DNA of 64,000 nucleotides from Syncephalastrum monosporum B8922 (taxonomy: Eukaryota; Mucoromycota; Mucoromycetes; Mucorales; Syncephalastraceae): assembly GCA_000697355.1 (NCBI GenBank), contig JNEN01001227.1:124001-188000 (forward strand). The letters are read 5' to 3'. The first letter of the stretch is position 1, and each line of letters begins with the position of its first letter. This document shows positions 34,635 through 49,291 of this stretch, piece by piece. A program made the position numbers and the translations under genes. Under the pieces are notes generated by a model that saw only the letters and a program-made list of their open reading frames with translations, was not told where the DNA came from and ran no database searches.

Positions 34635-36962
34635 CTAGTACACACGAGCGAAAGGAGGCACAGGCTTGCACTCGTTCTCATCCAGAGTGGTGTCAGTGAC
34701 GCCACGGTAGCTGAGCTTGACCTCGCCGGTCTCCTGGTTCTGCCATGACAGAGTGTGCTTCATCCATTTCTACAGGAAAAATTAATTAAAAAATCAGTAT
34801 CTGACGGCACCATCCGTCCAACCCTGAGCTTGCTTACCTCGTCATCACGGTTGGGGCAATCGTCACGGGCATGGGCACCACGCGACTCGGTACGGACAGC
34901 AGCGGCGTGCATGGTCTGAGCGGCACAGGTCAGGAGGTTCTGAAGCTCGAGGGTCTCGGTCAAGTCAGTGTTCCAGATCATGCCACGGTCGGTGACCTTG
35001 ACCTTGTCAAAGGTCTTGAAGACCTTGTCGATCTTCTCGACACCCTGGTCGAGGGTCTCCTGGGTACGGAAGACAGCAGCATCGGCCTGCATGACCTTCT
35101 GCATGCTCAGACGGATCTCGGCGGTGGAGAGCTCACCGTCGGCGTTGCGAAGCTTGTCGAGGTTGGCAATGGTGGCGGCACCGGCGTCAGCAGCGAAAGG
35201 CTTGAGGGGCGTGCCGGGCGAGGTCTTGGAAGCAATGTGGTGGGCGACGGCACGGCCGAAGACGACAATGTCGAGGAGCGAGTTGGCACCAAGACGGTTA
35301 GCACCGTGGACGGAGACACAGGCGGCCTCACCGGCGGCGTAAAGACCGGGCACGACCTTGTCATTGCCGTTCTCATCGACGGCGAGGACCTCACCGGTGT
35401 ACTTGGTGGGGATACCACCCATGTTGTAATGGACGGTGGGCAGGACGGGGATGGGCTCCTTGGTGACATCAACACCGGCAAAGATAGCGGCGGTCTCGGA
35501 GATACCAGGCAAGCGCTCGTGGAGGACCTCGGCGGGCAGATGGTGAAGCTGGAGGAAGATATGGTCCTTCTCCTCACCGACACCACGGCCCTCTTTGATT
35601 TCGAGAGTCATGGCACGCGAGACGACGTCACGCGAGGCGAGATCCTTGGCGGTCGGGGCATAGCGCTCCATGAAACGCTCACCGGCCGAGTTGATCAAGA
35701 TACCACCCTCACCACGCGAACCCTCGGTGATGAGACAGCCGGCACCGTAGATACCGGTGGGATGGAACTGGACGAACTCGAGATCCTGGAGAGGCAGACC
35801 GGCACGGGCGACCATGGCGTTACCGTCACCAGTGCAGGTGTGGGCGGAGGTGCACGAGAAGTAGGCACGGCCGTAACCACCGGTGGCGAGGACAGTGTTG
35901 TGGGCGCGGAAGCGATGGAGCGTGCCGTCCTCCATGTTCAGGGCAATGACACCCTTGCACTCACCGTCCTCCATGATGAGGTCGAGGGCAAAGTACTCGA
36001 TGAAGTAGTTGGTGTCGTGGCGGAGGGACTGGCCGTACAGGGTGTGCAGAATGGCGTGGCCGGTACGATCAGCGACGGCAGCGCAGCGGTAGGCCTGACC
36101 GCCCTTGCCGTACTTCAAGCTCTGACCACCGAAAGCACGCTGGTAGATCTTGCCCTCGGCCGTACGCGAGAAGGGCACACCGTAGTTCTCAAGCTCAACA
36201 ACGGTATGGGGCGCCTCGCGGCACATGTAGTGGATGGCGTCCTGGTCACCCAGCCAGTCGGAACCCTTGACGGTATCGTACATGTGCCATCTCCAGTCGT
36301 CTTCGGTCATGTTGCCCAGCGCAGCGTTGATACCACCCTACAGAGGACATGCAAGAATGAGGTGTGAATGGGTGCGTTTACACGGTATGACGGGATGCAA
36401 TGAAATGCAGTGCAGCGATATGGTATAATATGGTATGATATGGTACCTGAGCAGCGACGGTGTGCGAACGGGTAGGGAAGAGCTTGGTAATGCAGGCGGT
36501 GCGCTGACCGGCCTCGGCCAGACCGAAAGCGGCACGCAGACCGGCACCACCAGCACCCACGACGACGGCGTCGTACTCGTGGTCAATGACGGGGTACTTG
36601 CTGGCAATCGAGCCCTGCGCACACACAAATATATCAATTGACAGACGAAACAAACATCACGGCTATCCACTTACCGAGGCTTCCTTAGCGTTCAGCGGGT
36701 TGGTGGCCATGACACGCATGGCAGGCTTCGACTGGTGGAGACCACGGCGACCGACAACGGTACCTTCACATAGCAACGTTAGCATTCCATGCAGACATGA
36801 TTCGCAAGGGTGACGTACGGGTGGCTCGCGACTGTGTAGTTGCGTAAACAAGTGAGGGACGCGAAAAAAGGGAAGAAAATAAAACCGGTTAATGGGCAAT
36901 TCCAAATCAAGTCAATGACACATTACAGCCAAGGGCGAGGCATTCTGCATAAATTTGAGCAT
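34635..36962 (-). CDS. SDH1: Succinate dehydrogenase flavoprotein subunit (mitochondrial complex II)
   Basis: Six exons (36962-36927, 36831-36819, 36763-36675, 36614-36447, 36337-34838, 34769-34635) join in phase to 646 aa. The N-terminus [12 protein letters not shown] followed by basic residues (R-A-T-R, G-R-R) is a mitochondrial presequence, and it needs a 13-nt microexon. The FAD site [15 protein letters not shown] is present, as is the flavin-linking [22 protein letters not shown] and [10 protein letters not shown]. It oxidises succinate to fumarate in the TCA cycle, passing electrons to the SDH2 iron-sulphur subunit. Codon use is strongly biased, as in highly expressed genes, so the opposite strand is open over nearly the whole 1.5-kb exon; that antisense frame is not a gene. 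An ATG at 36792 is an alternative start that avoids the microexon but gives a poor presequence. Confidence 0.95.
36819..36831 (-). other. 13-nt microexon in SDH1 leader
   Basis: The minus-strand exon TCGCGAGCCACCC is flanked by a TACACAG acceptor and a GTACGT donor. It joins the first ATG-bearing exon to the presequence exon in phase, giving S-P-L-A then S-R-A-T-R. Without it the ATG at 36962 would not be in frame with the rest. Confidence 0.65.
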
Positions 36963-38429
36963 GGTAACGCAAAGGAGAGGGCCCAAATGAAGAGAGAGAG
37001 AGAGAGAGGGGTTAGAAAAAAGAAGAGTGGGGGTTAAAGGTGTGTGTGTTTTGCGCAGGCAGACAAAGCAACAACTTCCGCCCTTGCGGTCAAATGTTTT
37101 CGCCTTCCGGTCCATCCTCCATCGAGGTGTATATTTTGTATTATAAAACACCGAGCAGGCCCTGGCGCTTTCTCAACATTCACGTGTACCAAGTCACAGA
37201 ATTGTTCTTTTTGCACCTTCAACTTCCCCGCAATCCCGGTTCAACCCTCCCTCTCTTTTTGCTTCTTCGACGTTGAATATCTTAAACGCCGTATATGGAT
37301 ACTATGATGCTGCTTATCTAAATAGAGATAACGGCACTCTCGGATGCGCTACATGCCGATCTGCTTCTTGTCGATCTGTCTGTTAGCCCTTGTCTTCTTC
37401 ACGACTGATCTCGTAGCGTGGATACGTTCAGCGTCCAATGGGAGAAAAAGGAGTTCCACAAGTGAATCCAGAGAAGGTGACCTTTTTGTCTCACTGTAAT
37501 TCTAATGATAATCGCTTGTGTACCCATTTGAGCCAAAAAGAAATATGCAGTATATAGTAGGTGCGTCAAGATAAGAACATACTAAAAGAGGACAGAATAC
37601 TGTTGACAGATCAAGGACAAGTAGAGGAAGACTTCCAGCATCCTCGCAAAAGTGGAGTATAGGCGTATTGGCCAGCGTCAAAAATACTCTAGAATCGTAA
37701 AGCGCACTTTCTCTTGTTTTATTCCATCATTTCATCCCTGTTCCCACGATGCGTTTTTTAGATAAGATAATCCATATTGACAGAGCTTGATACATATGAA
37801 AAGAGCATGTACCTCCTCGTATTTGCCTAGTTCTTCACTTGAATGGATCACAGACACACTTGATGCATCGGCGATTCTACGTCGACTTTATCCATCGTAC
37901 CTGCCGGTTAAATGGCACGGAATAAGCAGCTCCTATTGATGCGCGATGACTCCGAGCATGCCTCCTCTTATTTCCATGACGCATATCATTTCCGAATACA
38001 GGGAATAATGCAGTGCAAGACAACCCTTTTATATACATAGCTGCTGGTGATACGTTACTTGCATGCATTTTTTCTTTTTCTTTCTCCTGTCCTTATCGTT
38101 TGTCAGGTCGTCATATACCTCTCCTGCCAGGGTTATGTCCTCAAAAATGGTCTCTTATAATAAGACGACAATGAAAATCAAAGAAGTCGTATCCACGCTC
38201 TTTAAGTCCGGAAATGAGGGTGACGTATATGATAGCATACTACTGCCTTTGTTCGTACAAGTGTTTCATACATAACGAAGAGAGTATGAGCTCTTTTTCA
38301 TTTATTTATCAACGTATACCAGAGTAATACAAATATAAAGAAAAGTCTCATACAAATGCAAGGATGGATGGTGGAAGACCTAGGGTTGCACAGACGATTT
38401 GCTTGTCGTATAAACCCCTTTTGATTTTT
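36963..38429. other. spacer upstream of SDH1
   Basis: It holds the SDH1 promoter (a GA-rich tract near 36985-37006 and a TATAAAAC on the plus strand near 37141) and AT-rich sequence. The plus frame 38063-38275 starts hydrophobic and could be a tiny secreted product, but nothing beyond length supports it. The stretch around 37220 resembling a tRNA B box does not fold into a T-arm. Confidence 0.45.
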
Positions 38430-38675
38430 CTAGTGGCGGTTGTTGCCATAGCCACCACCATTGTTGTTGTTGCCACCATTATTTTCACTGCAAGAGCAGT
38501 CCGTCTTTGAGTTGCAGCCTTTGTAAGAGTAGCCGCGGGATGCGCAAAGCTGGCGGCAGCCGTTCTCGTCACAGTTGGCGGTGGGGAATGGAAAGTCTTC
38601 ATCCTTGGCGAGGACCGAGTTAGCGACCATAGAGAGGCAGACAGCGGCAACGAAAAAAGCGACGGAGAAACGCAT
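38430..38675 (-). CDS. Small secreted defensin-like (CS-alpha-beta) peptide
   Basis: A single-exon frame of 81 aa. Residues 1-23 are a clear signal peptide (F-S-V-A-F-F-V-A-A-V-C-L-S-M then A-N-S-V-L-A). A short acidic spacer (D-E-D) precedes a compact Cys domain with Cys at 35, 40, 44, 54, 60 and 62: C-x4-C-x3-C-x9-C-x5-C-x1-C. The C-x3-C with a later C-x-C is the CS-alpha-beta defensin signature, seen also in fungal defensins such as plectasin. Residues 63-81 form an Asn/Gly-rich tail ending G-N-N-R-H. A TATA box lies 79 nt upstream of the ATG. Predicted to be secreted and disulphide-bonded. A role in competition with microbes is inferred only. The Gly/Asn tail could alternatively mean a wall-associated peptide. 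Confidence 0.75.
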   Translation of the reverse strand: MRFSVAFFVAAVCLSMVANSVLAKDEDFPFPTANCDENGCRQLCASRGYSYKGCNSKTDCSCSENNGGNNNNGGGYGNNRH

Positions 38676-40719
38676 ACTAAGGCACAGGACGGAATTACAG
38701 AAGAGAGCGAAAGGAAGATGAGTGGTGGGATGGCAATAAGCGATTTGTTCTGGTTTATATATCTTTTGTCTCCGTTGCATTTGTCTTAGGCTTCTGTAAA
38801 CAGAAAGAGAGGGAGAGGGGTTTAGGAGCGACAAAGGGGGGGGGGGGGCAGGCAGAAAGTACCGGCTGTCCACATACAATTAGCATGTATGTGTGCCCAT
38901 GCGACGAGAGTGAGGATATTTTGAAAACTAGAGCACAGACCAGAAGGGTGATCAGCGGATTGTGCCTCATGGTCTGTGTTGTCAAAAGAATGCGATTTGG
39001 TTCAAAATCCAGATTGAAAATATGTCTACAGGTGCTACCAATGACACCATGTGTCCTGATATCATATGTACGATGACGAGGCAATCGATTTATTTTTGAC
39101 GTGTTTCTCGATTTAGGATCGGCACAGAGGAGACATAAGACAAGCGAGATTTGACTCCTGCACTGACATGCAGAAGGATCTCCGAATATGGAAACTCCAA
39201 CCCTTCAAGATAGAGAAAGCACGTTGCCCCCTTTGGTGTCAAGCAGAGTAGCGCGCATATACTTTATTTGATAGTATGGAGTATTACCCATCAGCAACAC
39301 CGAATCCTAATTTCGACGTACTGTTTGATTAAAATCAAGAATGACTACCACCTTTCAACATATTTCGAGGTCTTGCTTAATACCACTGACTGTAACGCTG
39401 AATGGGGATTGTTAAATGGAGCTAATTGACATATACCCACTGCTGTAGCCATAACATATAACTTAGTACAGGCCTGTCGTCCCTGGCTGGCCAAAGATCA
39501 CGTCATAGATGAGAGTTTAAAATTAAGGACGGAAAGCAGTAGAGAGATCAGGTATCCAGGAACATACTTTGATAGAAGACGCATTCTGAGAATACATCAG
39601 TATCCTTCCCATGTATCCATCCTTTCATCATTCTATTCTGTGTTTGAAGTCTATGCGCAGCTTTCTGAAAGTCATTAGCGCAAGGTGAACTCTGTTTTTT
39701 TTCGCCTCCCTGCCCGAGAAAATATCTTACATGCGCGCAAACAAATCACCGTGGAATATCGATCGGACATATGCAAGCTCGCGTTGATTCCCCCTTCCGC
39801 ATCTCATCCCATCCCACTCTCTATCTCTGTGTGCGCGCGTGTGTGTGTGCTAGGGCACTTTAGCCGACCCTTGCTTTATTTTTACCTTGCATCATAACTT
39901 CTTCGAGAACGAAAAAAAGAAGGGGTGCCCGGGATGGGGGGCTGGGCTTGCGTGTGTCGTGGACTAATTTTGGTCTTTCGTTATAGATGTACATGACAAC
40001 CTTAAAAAGTTGTCTAGGTGGACCTGTCGCACAGCCTTCATCATTTTCTTCTTTTCTTTTTCGAAGATTCAGTACATTCTCAATGCATTCGTATACATAT
40101 GCAAGAAAAAAAAAGTTTGTCATACATCATCAGTCCATCCTATGTGAATGCTTCTCCTAAGTACACGAGGCGAGATATGATGACATAGGTCCATGTTGCT
40201 TTTCTCAAGATACACGCACCACCCCCCTTAAATGATGACTATTCATGTACGTCTCTTGGTACAGAAGAAAGAAGCAAAGAACAAATACGAGTGTTCTGGA
40301 ATCAAACCAACAGTGCGGTCGAGCAGAAAACCGATAGTGAGATAATATGCTACGTGATATCTAAAATGGCTACGAACGGTTTTTTCTCTTTCAGAAAATT
40401 CGTTCACTAAAGCAGGGCTATAGAAAACTAGGCCTAGACTGCATCCATAAGGCAAAACTGGGGATAAGAAATAACAAAGAAAAGGTGTCGACTCCTGTTG
40501 TCTCACTTACGACACGTCGTCGGAAGATGTTTGTAGGTCACTACTATTACTATGCATTCTCCACGTCGCGTTCTGTCATTGGGCGCAAGCTATGGCAGGT
40601 GGTATACTGTATGTGCGACGTGGCAAAAATCATTTGCAGAGCGTCATAATGATCAGATGTTTACCAGCGTATGCAGAAGCATAGATGCTATACGTCGTGC
40701 AAGGCATTCGTGGATTACG
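38676..40719. other. 2-kb spacer with few signals
   Basis: Contains the TATA element listed separately, a 13-nt G run at 38836-38848 and AT-rich sequence. The open frames are short and without domains. No RNA gene or mobile element recognised. Confidence 0.45.
38754..38761 (-). promoter_or_regulatory. Candidate TATA box for the defensin-like gene
   Basis: Minus-strand TATATAAA, 79 nt upstream of the ATG at 38675. The spacing is right for a short 5' leader, supporting that this small frame is transcribed. Confidence 0.5.
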
Positions 40720-41047
40720 ATGACCCGCATACGACCCCTTTTGTTTGTCGTCGTCTTAATTGGTATATTGGTAGGAGCATGTTTTGTCAGTATTCTTTGC
40801 CGGCGCAGCGAGGGTATTTCGTGACCTCAACCCTGCTGTGTCAAATGTTAGTACGTTGAGTGACATTCAAAGCAGTATTCCCAGGCAGCTGCTGATGCTT
40901 TTTAGGTCAGCGGCATGCGGATCTGGCGAGTCGCGTACCATCTTGAAGAAGAGCAGTAGGCCCAATCTGTTTAACCAAGCAAGGGCGTTGGGTCCTCCGC
41001 ATTTATATTCCCAAAACAAATGTATAGATTGGAAGGAGGTATGCTAG
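40720..41047 (+). CDS. Tentative small protein with hydrophobic N-terminus (two exons)
   Basis: An ATG at 40720 opens a hydrophobic start (R-P-L-L-F-V-V-V-L-I). A plausible 46-nt intron (40763-40808, GTATAT to GCGCAG) joins it in phase to a frame running to a stop at 41047, giving about 93 aa. The mature part has no domain I recognise; it has a Ser/Lys stretch and C-S-G type sequence but no Cys pattern. The reading could be chance. No homology is claimed. Confidence 0.2.
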
Positions 41048-41298
41048 ATACGTTCAAAAGATAAAATGAGCTGAGTGATATTAGTGTACCGATTCCAATA
41101 CAAATAGAAGCTTGTGTGCATAACCGAAGAGACGTGTATGTACTATTTTCATCTGAATGAATGAATGAATGAGCGAACGACACGAGAGTGCACAGGAAAT
41201 CAGCGACGATACCCAAAAAGGAAATGATAATTCAGGGCGGGCTTGACGTGCTCCATGCTGGCTTGCTTTTGGCACTTGCGATCTTTGTAGTTTGAGTG

Positions 41299-42391
41299 AT
41301 GCTCAAGTTCACATTTTGTGTTATTGGCATCTACACCTGTTTCCTGACGTGGGGCGTTGTGCAAGAGCGGGTGAGCACGACCGCGTACGGCGACGGGGCC
41401 AAGCCAGCCAAGTTCCGCTTCTTCATCGTCCTGAATCTAATCCAGTCCTTCATTGCCGCGGTGGTTGCCTTCATTTACATCAAGGGCAGCGGCCGCCATC
41501 TCAATCTCACGAGCTCACCACGCGCACTGTACGCGAAATACGCCCAAGTTGCGCTGCTAAACTGCACGGGGTCGCCGTTTGGCTATGCCGCTCTGAAGCA
41601 TATCGACTACCCGACCATGATCCTCGGCAAGTCCTGCAAGCTTGTGCCTGTCATGTTGATGAACGTGGTCGTGTACCGCCGGCACTTCCCGCTCTACAAG
41701 TATGTCTGCGTTGCGCTGGTTACGACAGGTGTTTCGATGTTTATGCTTTACCAGACGGTGGAGCACACCAAGGGGGCAGCGGCCAACTCGCTCTGGGGAC
41801 TCTTTTTGCTGGCGACTAACCTCGCGATCGACGGTCTGACGAATGCGACGCAGGACCAGATTTTCCATGCATACGGTCGCCATGTGAGCGGCCAGCACAT
41901 GATGTTTTTCATGAATGCGATTGGCGCCGTGTTCATGACCGCGTATCTTTTGGTGGGGTCAGACGAGCTTGGGCAGGCCTACGCGTTTTTCAACCTCTCC
42001 CCCGCCGTGATCCGCGATGTGCTCCTGTTTGGCTTGTGTGGTGCGATCGGCCAGTGCTTTATCTTTTATACCCTCCAGGAATACGGAAGTCTGCGTTTGG
42101 TAACAGTGACCGTGACCCGCAAGCTGTTTACCATGCTCCTCAGCGTATTTTGGTTCAACCATGCTCTGTCCTTCGGTCAATGGTCGGGCGTCGCCATGGT
42201 ATTCTCAGGTAAGAAGAAATAAGGAGTACAACGCACACAACGCATAAGATATTTATATTTTGTTGCCAGCAATTGGTATCGAGGCCTATATCAAAAAGGC
42301 AGAGTCAACCCGTATAAAAAACGACATGAAGGCGGCGGCCAACGGATCAGGCGGCCCAGCTCCCGCTAAGCCAGCCGCCAAGACGGCCTAG
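41299..42391 (+). CDS. HUT1: UDP-galactose/nucleotide-sugar transporter, HUT1/SLC35B1 type
   Basis: Two exons (41299-42208, 42270-42391) join in phase to 343 aa. The start is typical (L-K-F-T-F-C-V-I-G-I-Y, then F-L-T-W-G-V-V-Q-E-R-V). About eight to ten hydrophobic segments follow. Motifs of the SLC35B family are visible: A-L-K-H-I-D-Y-P-T, L-G-K-S-C-K-L-V-P-V-M, T-N-A-T-Q-D, G-A-I-G-Q-C-F-I-F and V-T-V-T-R-K-L-F-T-M. The protein should sit in ER/Golgi membranes and exchange nucleotide sugars (UDP-galactose in yeast Hut1). The tail is Lys/Ala-rich with K-K near the last membrane segment. It converges on the CCDC174-like gene with a 129-nt gap. Confidence 0.9.
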
Positions 42392-42520
42392 ACCCGTCGT
42401 CGTGCGTTATAGAACATCCTATTCCATCCATAGAATCCCTCCATGTCCTCTTTCTTTTCTTTTGATATATATATTTCATCCTAGCACAGCGAAAGGAACG
42501 CGTTGCGTATCGTAGAGGGT

Positions 42521-43599
42521 TCATTTCTCGACAGTCTTGCGTACAGAACTCAGGAATTGGGTGACGGCGTCTTCATCCAGGTTAGCAGGCATAGGCCCCG
42601 TCTTGTGGCGTTTGGCGAGCATGGCAGCACGCTTGGCCTTGATCTTGTCGGCGGCCTGGGCCATATTTGCCTTGCGGCGGTCGGCGGCACTCTGCGCGTT
42701 GCGTCGGGCATCTTCTGTTTCCTGACGCAAGCGGTTGAGGCGCTCCATCTGCTCGGCGCGCTGATCATCGTCGGTCGCAAACTGGTAGAAACCGACACCG
42801 CGTGTTCTGACCTCGGCCGAGGCATCATAGTGGCGGATGGAGGCGCGATCGGCGAGCTGGTCCGGGTCGCGTGGTATAAAGGGTGCGTCTTCAGGTTCTG
42901 GGGATGATTCGGGTGAAGACGGCCGTTCACTGCGTCGTACGATGCGTGTCCGACCAAATTCGTCCTCATATTCGACCCACGGGTCATCTTCGTCGTCGTC
43001 TTCTTGATCGACCTTGTTTTTCTGTTTTGCTTTTTCTTGTGCCCGGCGCTGTTCTTCAAGTTCGCGCTGTAGAAAAAGTTAGAAAGAAGTCGAGCAATCG
43101 TGTAAGATACTTGCGTCTTGCCAGTATTTCTGGTCAAAATCAATTAGGATATCATCTTCCTCGTCATCTTCATCGCTGCCTCGCCTCCGTTTGCGCAGCT
43201 GTTCATAGAGTTGTGCCTTACGCTCAAGGGCTTCTCGACTGCGCGTCAAGGAATGGGCTTCGACATCTTCGATCCGTTGGACCTCGTCCCGCTGTTGTCG
43301 TGTCGAGACTCCCTTGTTTTGTCGTGCCCAAACTGTGGGTTTCTTCAACAAAAAGTGGAGCGCATGTAAGTCAATGTTGTATACGCAAATGGCAACCATA
43401 CTTTATCGGATCGTCGCGGTGCAGCAGGACCTTGCTTCGCACCAGCCCGTTTTCGATCGAATTCCTCCTTTTGCTGGGCGATTTGTGCCTTGAGGTCGAT
43501 CGCCTATGATAAGATAGAAGAATGAATATTCAGAAGAGGACTTGAGTGAGGGTCTCTTACGGATGAGGCACTGATGTCAATAACGGGTTTGGGCGGCAT
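42521..43599 (-). CDS. CCDC174-like coiled-coil protein
   Basis: Four exons (43599-43561, 43503-43402, 43342-43115, 43066-42521) join to 304 aa. Visible features are K-A-Q-I-A-Q-Q-K-E-E-F near the start, a charged coiled coil (L-E-R-K-A-Q-L-Y-E-Q-L-R), acidic D-E-D-D-E-E-D-D, then the diagnostic D-P-W-V-E-Y-E-D-E-F-G-R-T-R, and a basic, Ala-rich C-terminal helix. Human CCDC174 is a nuclear protein with links to mRNA processing and the exon-junction machinery; the same role here is inferred. The third intron fits best as a GC-AG intron (donor GCAAGT at 43114-43109), which keeps phase 0. A GT alternative one codon later would need a different acceptor. Confidence 0.75.
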
Positions 43600-44008
43600 G
43601 GATTTGGAATTGAAATGGATGAAAAAGGCGAGTGACACAAACACTAAAAAATCCTGCTTTCCTTTACATGAATGATCTCTTTGATACGTTGATCCCCGCC
43701 GATGCGCGCTCATGGCATACCCACATATATCGCTACATCATTTATTATAGGCTGTTCCATTTACAATGGCAATAGTTGATGCTGGTATTTAATTCAATCA
43801 CGTTAGGGACTTTTGATAAGGGCTATAAATAATATCAGTGTATAGCCTGGTGTGTATATCCAATGGACATCTCATCCAGATGTTCGGATTTTGTCTGCAT
43901 CGCATGTCCCGACAGACTTACGCACCCGTGGAAGAAGTTCATTCTTTTCTCTTTTTTCTTCATCTTGCTTCAGCCTCCTTTTTTCTTTTCTACTTCCTTG
44001 ATTTCGTC

Positions 44009-45180
44009 ATGATGGGCCTCGGATCGTCTGAGCCCTGGTTCGAGATGGACCTTCCGGAACCAATCGTGGTGGATGCACTTTACCTGGTCGGTTTCTACGT
44101 GGTCATTCTCGCGGGCGACTATCTCCTACTACGACACGAAGACAAGCTACCGCTGTCAAGCGTGCAGTTGCGCGCTGCCTTGGCGATAGCTCACTCGCTA
44201 CTTCCCATGATGGTTGTGTCACCATGGGCACCGTATAACCTCTTCTTTGCAGCGATGCCCTGGTTTTACGTTTCTTACACCGCCATTTTGCCCGTCGACC
44301 GTCTCTCGTGCCGTGAATGGCTCTATTCCTTTTATGCTGTGGTGTTGGACATCCCAGACGATGAACGACGTCGCATTGCATTTGCCCACAACACCCAGAT
44401 CGGTGCAGGGGGGCATGACCCTGTGGCAGCCCGGAAGGGCGGCGTGGTGAAGCTCCTCCGTGGTGCCTTCAAGTTTTGGCTTATGAAACATGTTATCGAT
44501 CAGATAATGCCGGAAGACTACACGGTGCTGCTACGCTTGCCATGGTTCAGCGCAGGCAGCCTCATGCTGACCGTCGTCTTGGGTATCAAGGCCTACTTGA
44601 TGCTGGGCGTGGTTGATCTCGGAATGGGTCTAGAGCAGCTGGTGCTGGGTGTTCCCCTCATTGACCTGCAGGACTCGCCCATTATTTCCGCCAGTCCCCG
44701 CGACTTTTGGAGGTATTTTCTTTCAATCGGTATGAATCAGCAAGAACTTAATGCAATGGTTCTATTTAACCTAGCCGGCGGTGGAACAAGATCGTACGCA
44801 ATTTGCTCCACCAGCTAATTTTCATGCGCGCGGCCCATCCCGATCCGAAACACGAAAAGGCCAAGTCCTCGGCCTGGCGACGGAATCTGCGTGGTCTGCT
44901 CGTGTTCTTTGTGAGCGGCGTCTTCCACGAGATGATCATTATGAGCATATGCCGCAAAATGACCCTGGAGAACCTCCTCTTCTTCACGCTGCATGGTGTA
45001 GCAGTGCTTTTTGAATTGACCTTGCGTGATCGGTTTCAATGCAAAAGCTACCCCAAGGGCGTGATGCGCGTGCTGAGCGTCGCGCTCCAGTTGGTCTTCT
45101 TGGCTGCTACCGGGCGTTTGTTCCTTGCTCCCTTTGTGCGCTATGATTTTATGGGCATTCGTGAAAGCACTCTCTTCTAG
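44009..45180 (+). CDS. Wax-synthase-like membrane-bound O-acyltransferase
   Basis: Two exons (44009-44712, 44775-45180) join in phase to 369 aa; the frame is open upstream to 43838. Many hydrophobic segments alternate with charged loops. The wax-synthase-domain signature is seen as R-D-F-W-S-R-R-W-N-K-I-V across the splice and F-F-V-S-G-V-F-H-E-M, with the candidate catalytic His in S-G-x-x-H-E. Family enzymes esterify fatty acyl groups to alcohols or related acceptors in the ER membrane. The acceptor here is unknown. It is 409 nt from the divergent CCDC174-like gene. A more upstream start would add 57 residues that are partly hydrophobic; I favour 44009 but cannot exclude it. Confidence 0.8.
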
Positions 45181-45684
45181 CTAGCTAGCTACTTAGCTAG
45201 ATGACTAGATATAGACAGGCGGGTATACATATCTTTTTTTCGAGACTGCATGACAATACATTATACACCTACTTACCTACTTGCACACTTATATCTTTGA
45301 AACGATGTGTGCTGGTTCACTGATAAACACTTTCTATACAGTACCGTACATACCGTATGTACGGTATATCCTATCTTTTTTTGGGTGGGATTCTTCCTTA
45401 TTTTTTTCTCATCCCGATTTGTATGATTTTGCCCGCATTACTCATTCACGGCGGGACGAAAGTCGTGAGGGACCAAGACGGGGGGCGATGACGTTTTCCT
45501 AAAGGAAAAAGAGACTATCACCCTTATTCTCTTTTTTATTCTCGCTTGCTTCAGTGGACTGTGTGTCGGTTTGCTTGACTGATCTTCTCTCCATTGTGGT
45601 CCATCCCCTCTTTATTACCTCTCTCTTTTTTTTGTTATTTTCTAATTTACCTTGACGACAGCATCGACTTTTTGTTGAATAAGA
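45181..45684. other. intergenic stretch with CTAG repeats and inverted repeat
   Basis: Directly after the stop there is a run of CTAG words (45178-45205). A near-perfect 25-nt inverted repeat sits at 45342-45366 and the rest is T-rich promoter-like sequence for the cullin gene. Confidence 0.6.
45342..45366. repeat. 25-nt inverted repeat, 12-nt arms
   Basis: TACCGTACATAC, one central C, then GTATGTACGGTA. The arms are perfect reverse complements. It lies midway between the acyltransferase stop and the cullin ATG, so it could be a dyad binding site or an RNA hairpin. Confidence 0.6.
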
Positions 45685-48934
<3,250 letters not shown>

Positions 48935-49291
48935 GCAAACACAGAATACAAGAAAGGGGGAGCCCATGTGCTCCGCAAAAAAAGAGAAAAGTCATAATGA
49001 AAAAAAGAAAAGAAAAGCTTAAACGGTGTTGTTCGAGGCTCGGGGTCCATCACTGTCAATGTTTGCGGGCTGGGTATGACAGCCATATAGAAGGACGAAA
49101 TTTGTACGACCCTGTGAGTTTCATTGCTTCCGTGCGCTTTGTATTTTTTATTTCACCGCATCTGTGTGTATATATAATATCCACGGTTCCTTTTTTATTT
49201 CTTTTCTTGGTTTTTTAACATACTTCCCCCCCCCCTTCCGCTCATTTCTTTCGCCACAAAAGAGCAGGCAATCATCATATTAGAAGAAATA
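48935..49291. other. short intergenic region, cullin to subtilase
   Basis: 357 nt with A-rich sequence after the cullin stop, a TATATATAAT element near 49170 and a C run near 49226, then the subtilase ATG. Likely 3' flank plus promoter; no gene. Confidence 0.55.

Noticed and set aside
34871..36367. Long plus-strand open frame of about 498 codons opposite SDH1
   Set aside because: It mirrors the strongly biased codons of SDH1 exon 5 and encodes Gly/Val/Thr-rich sequence with no domain. The minus strand has all SDH1 motifs.
37215..37250. Possible tRNA B box (GGTTCAACCCT)
   Set aside because: The flanks do not form a T-arm stem and no acceptor or anticodon arm is found around it.
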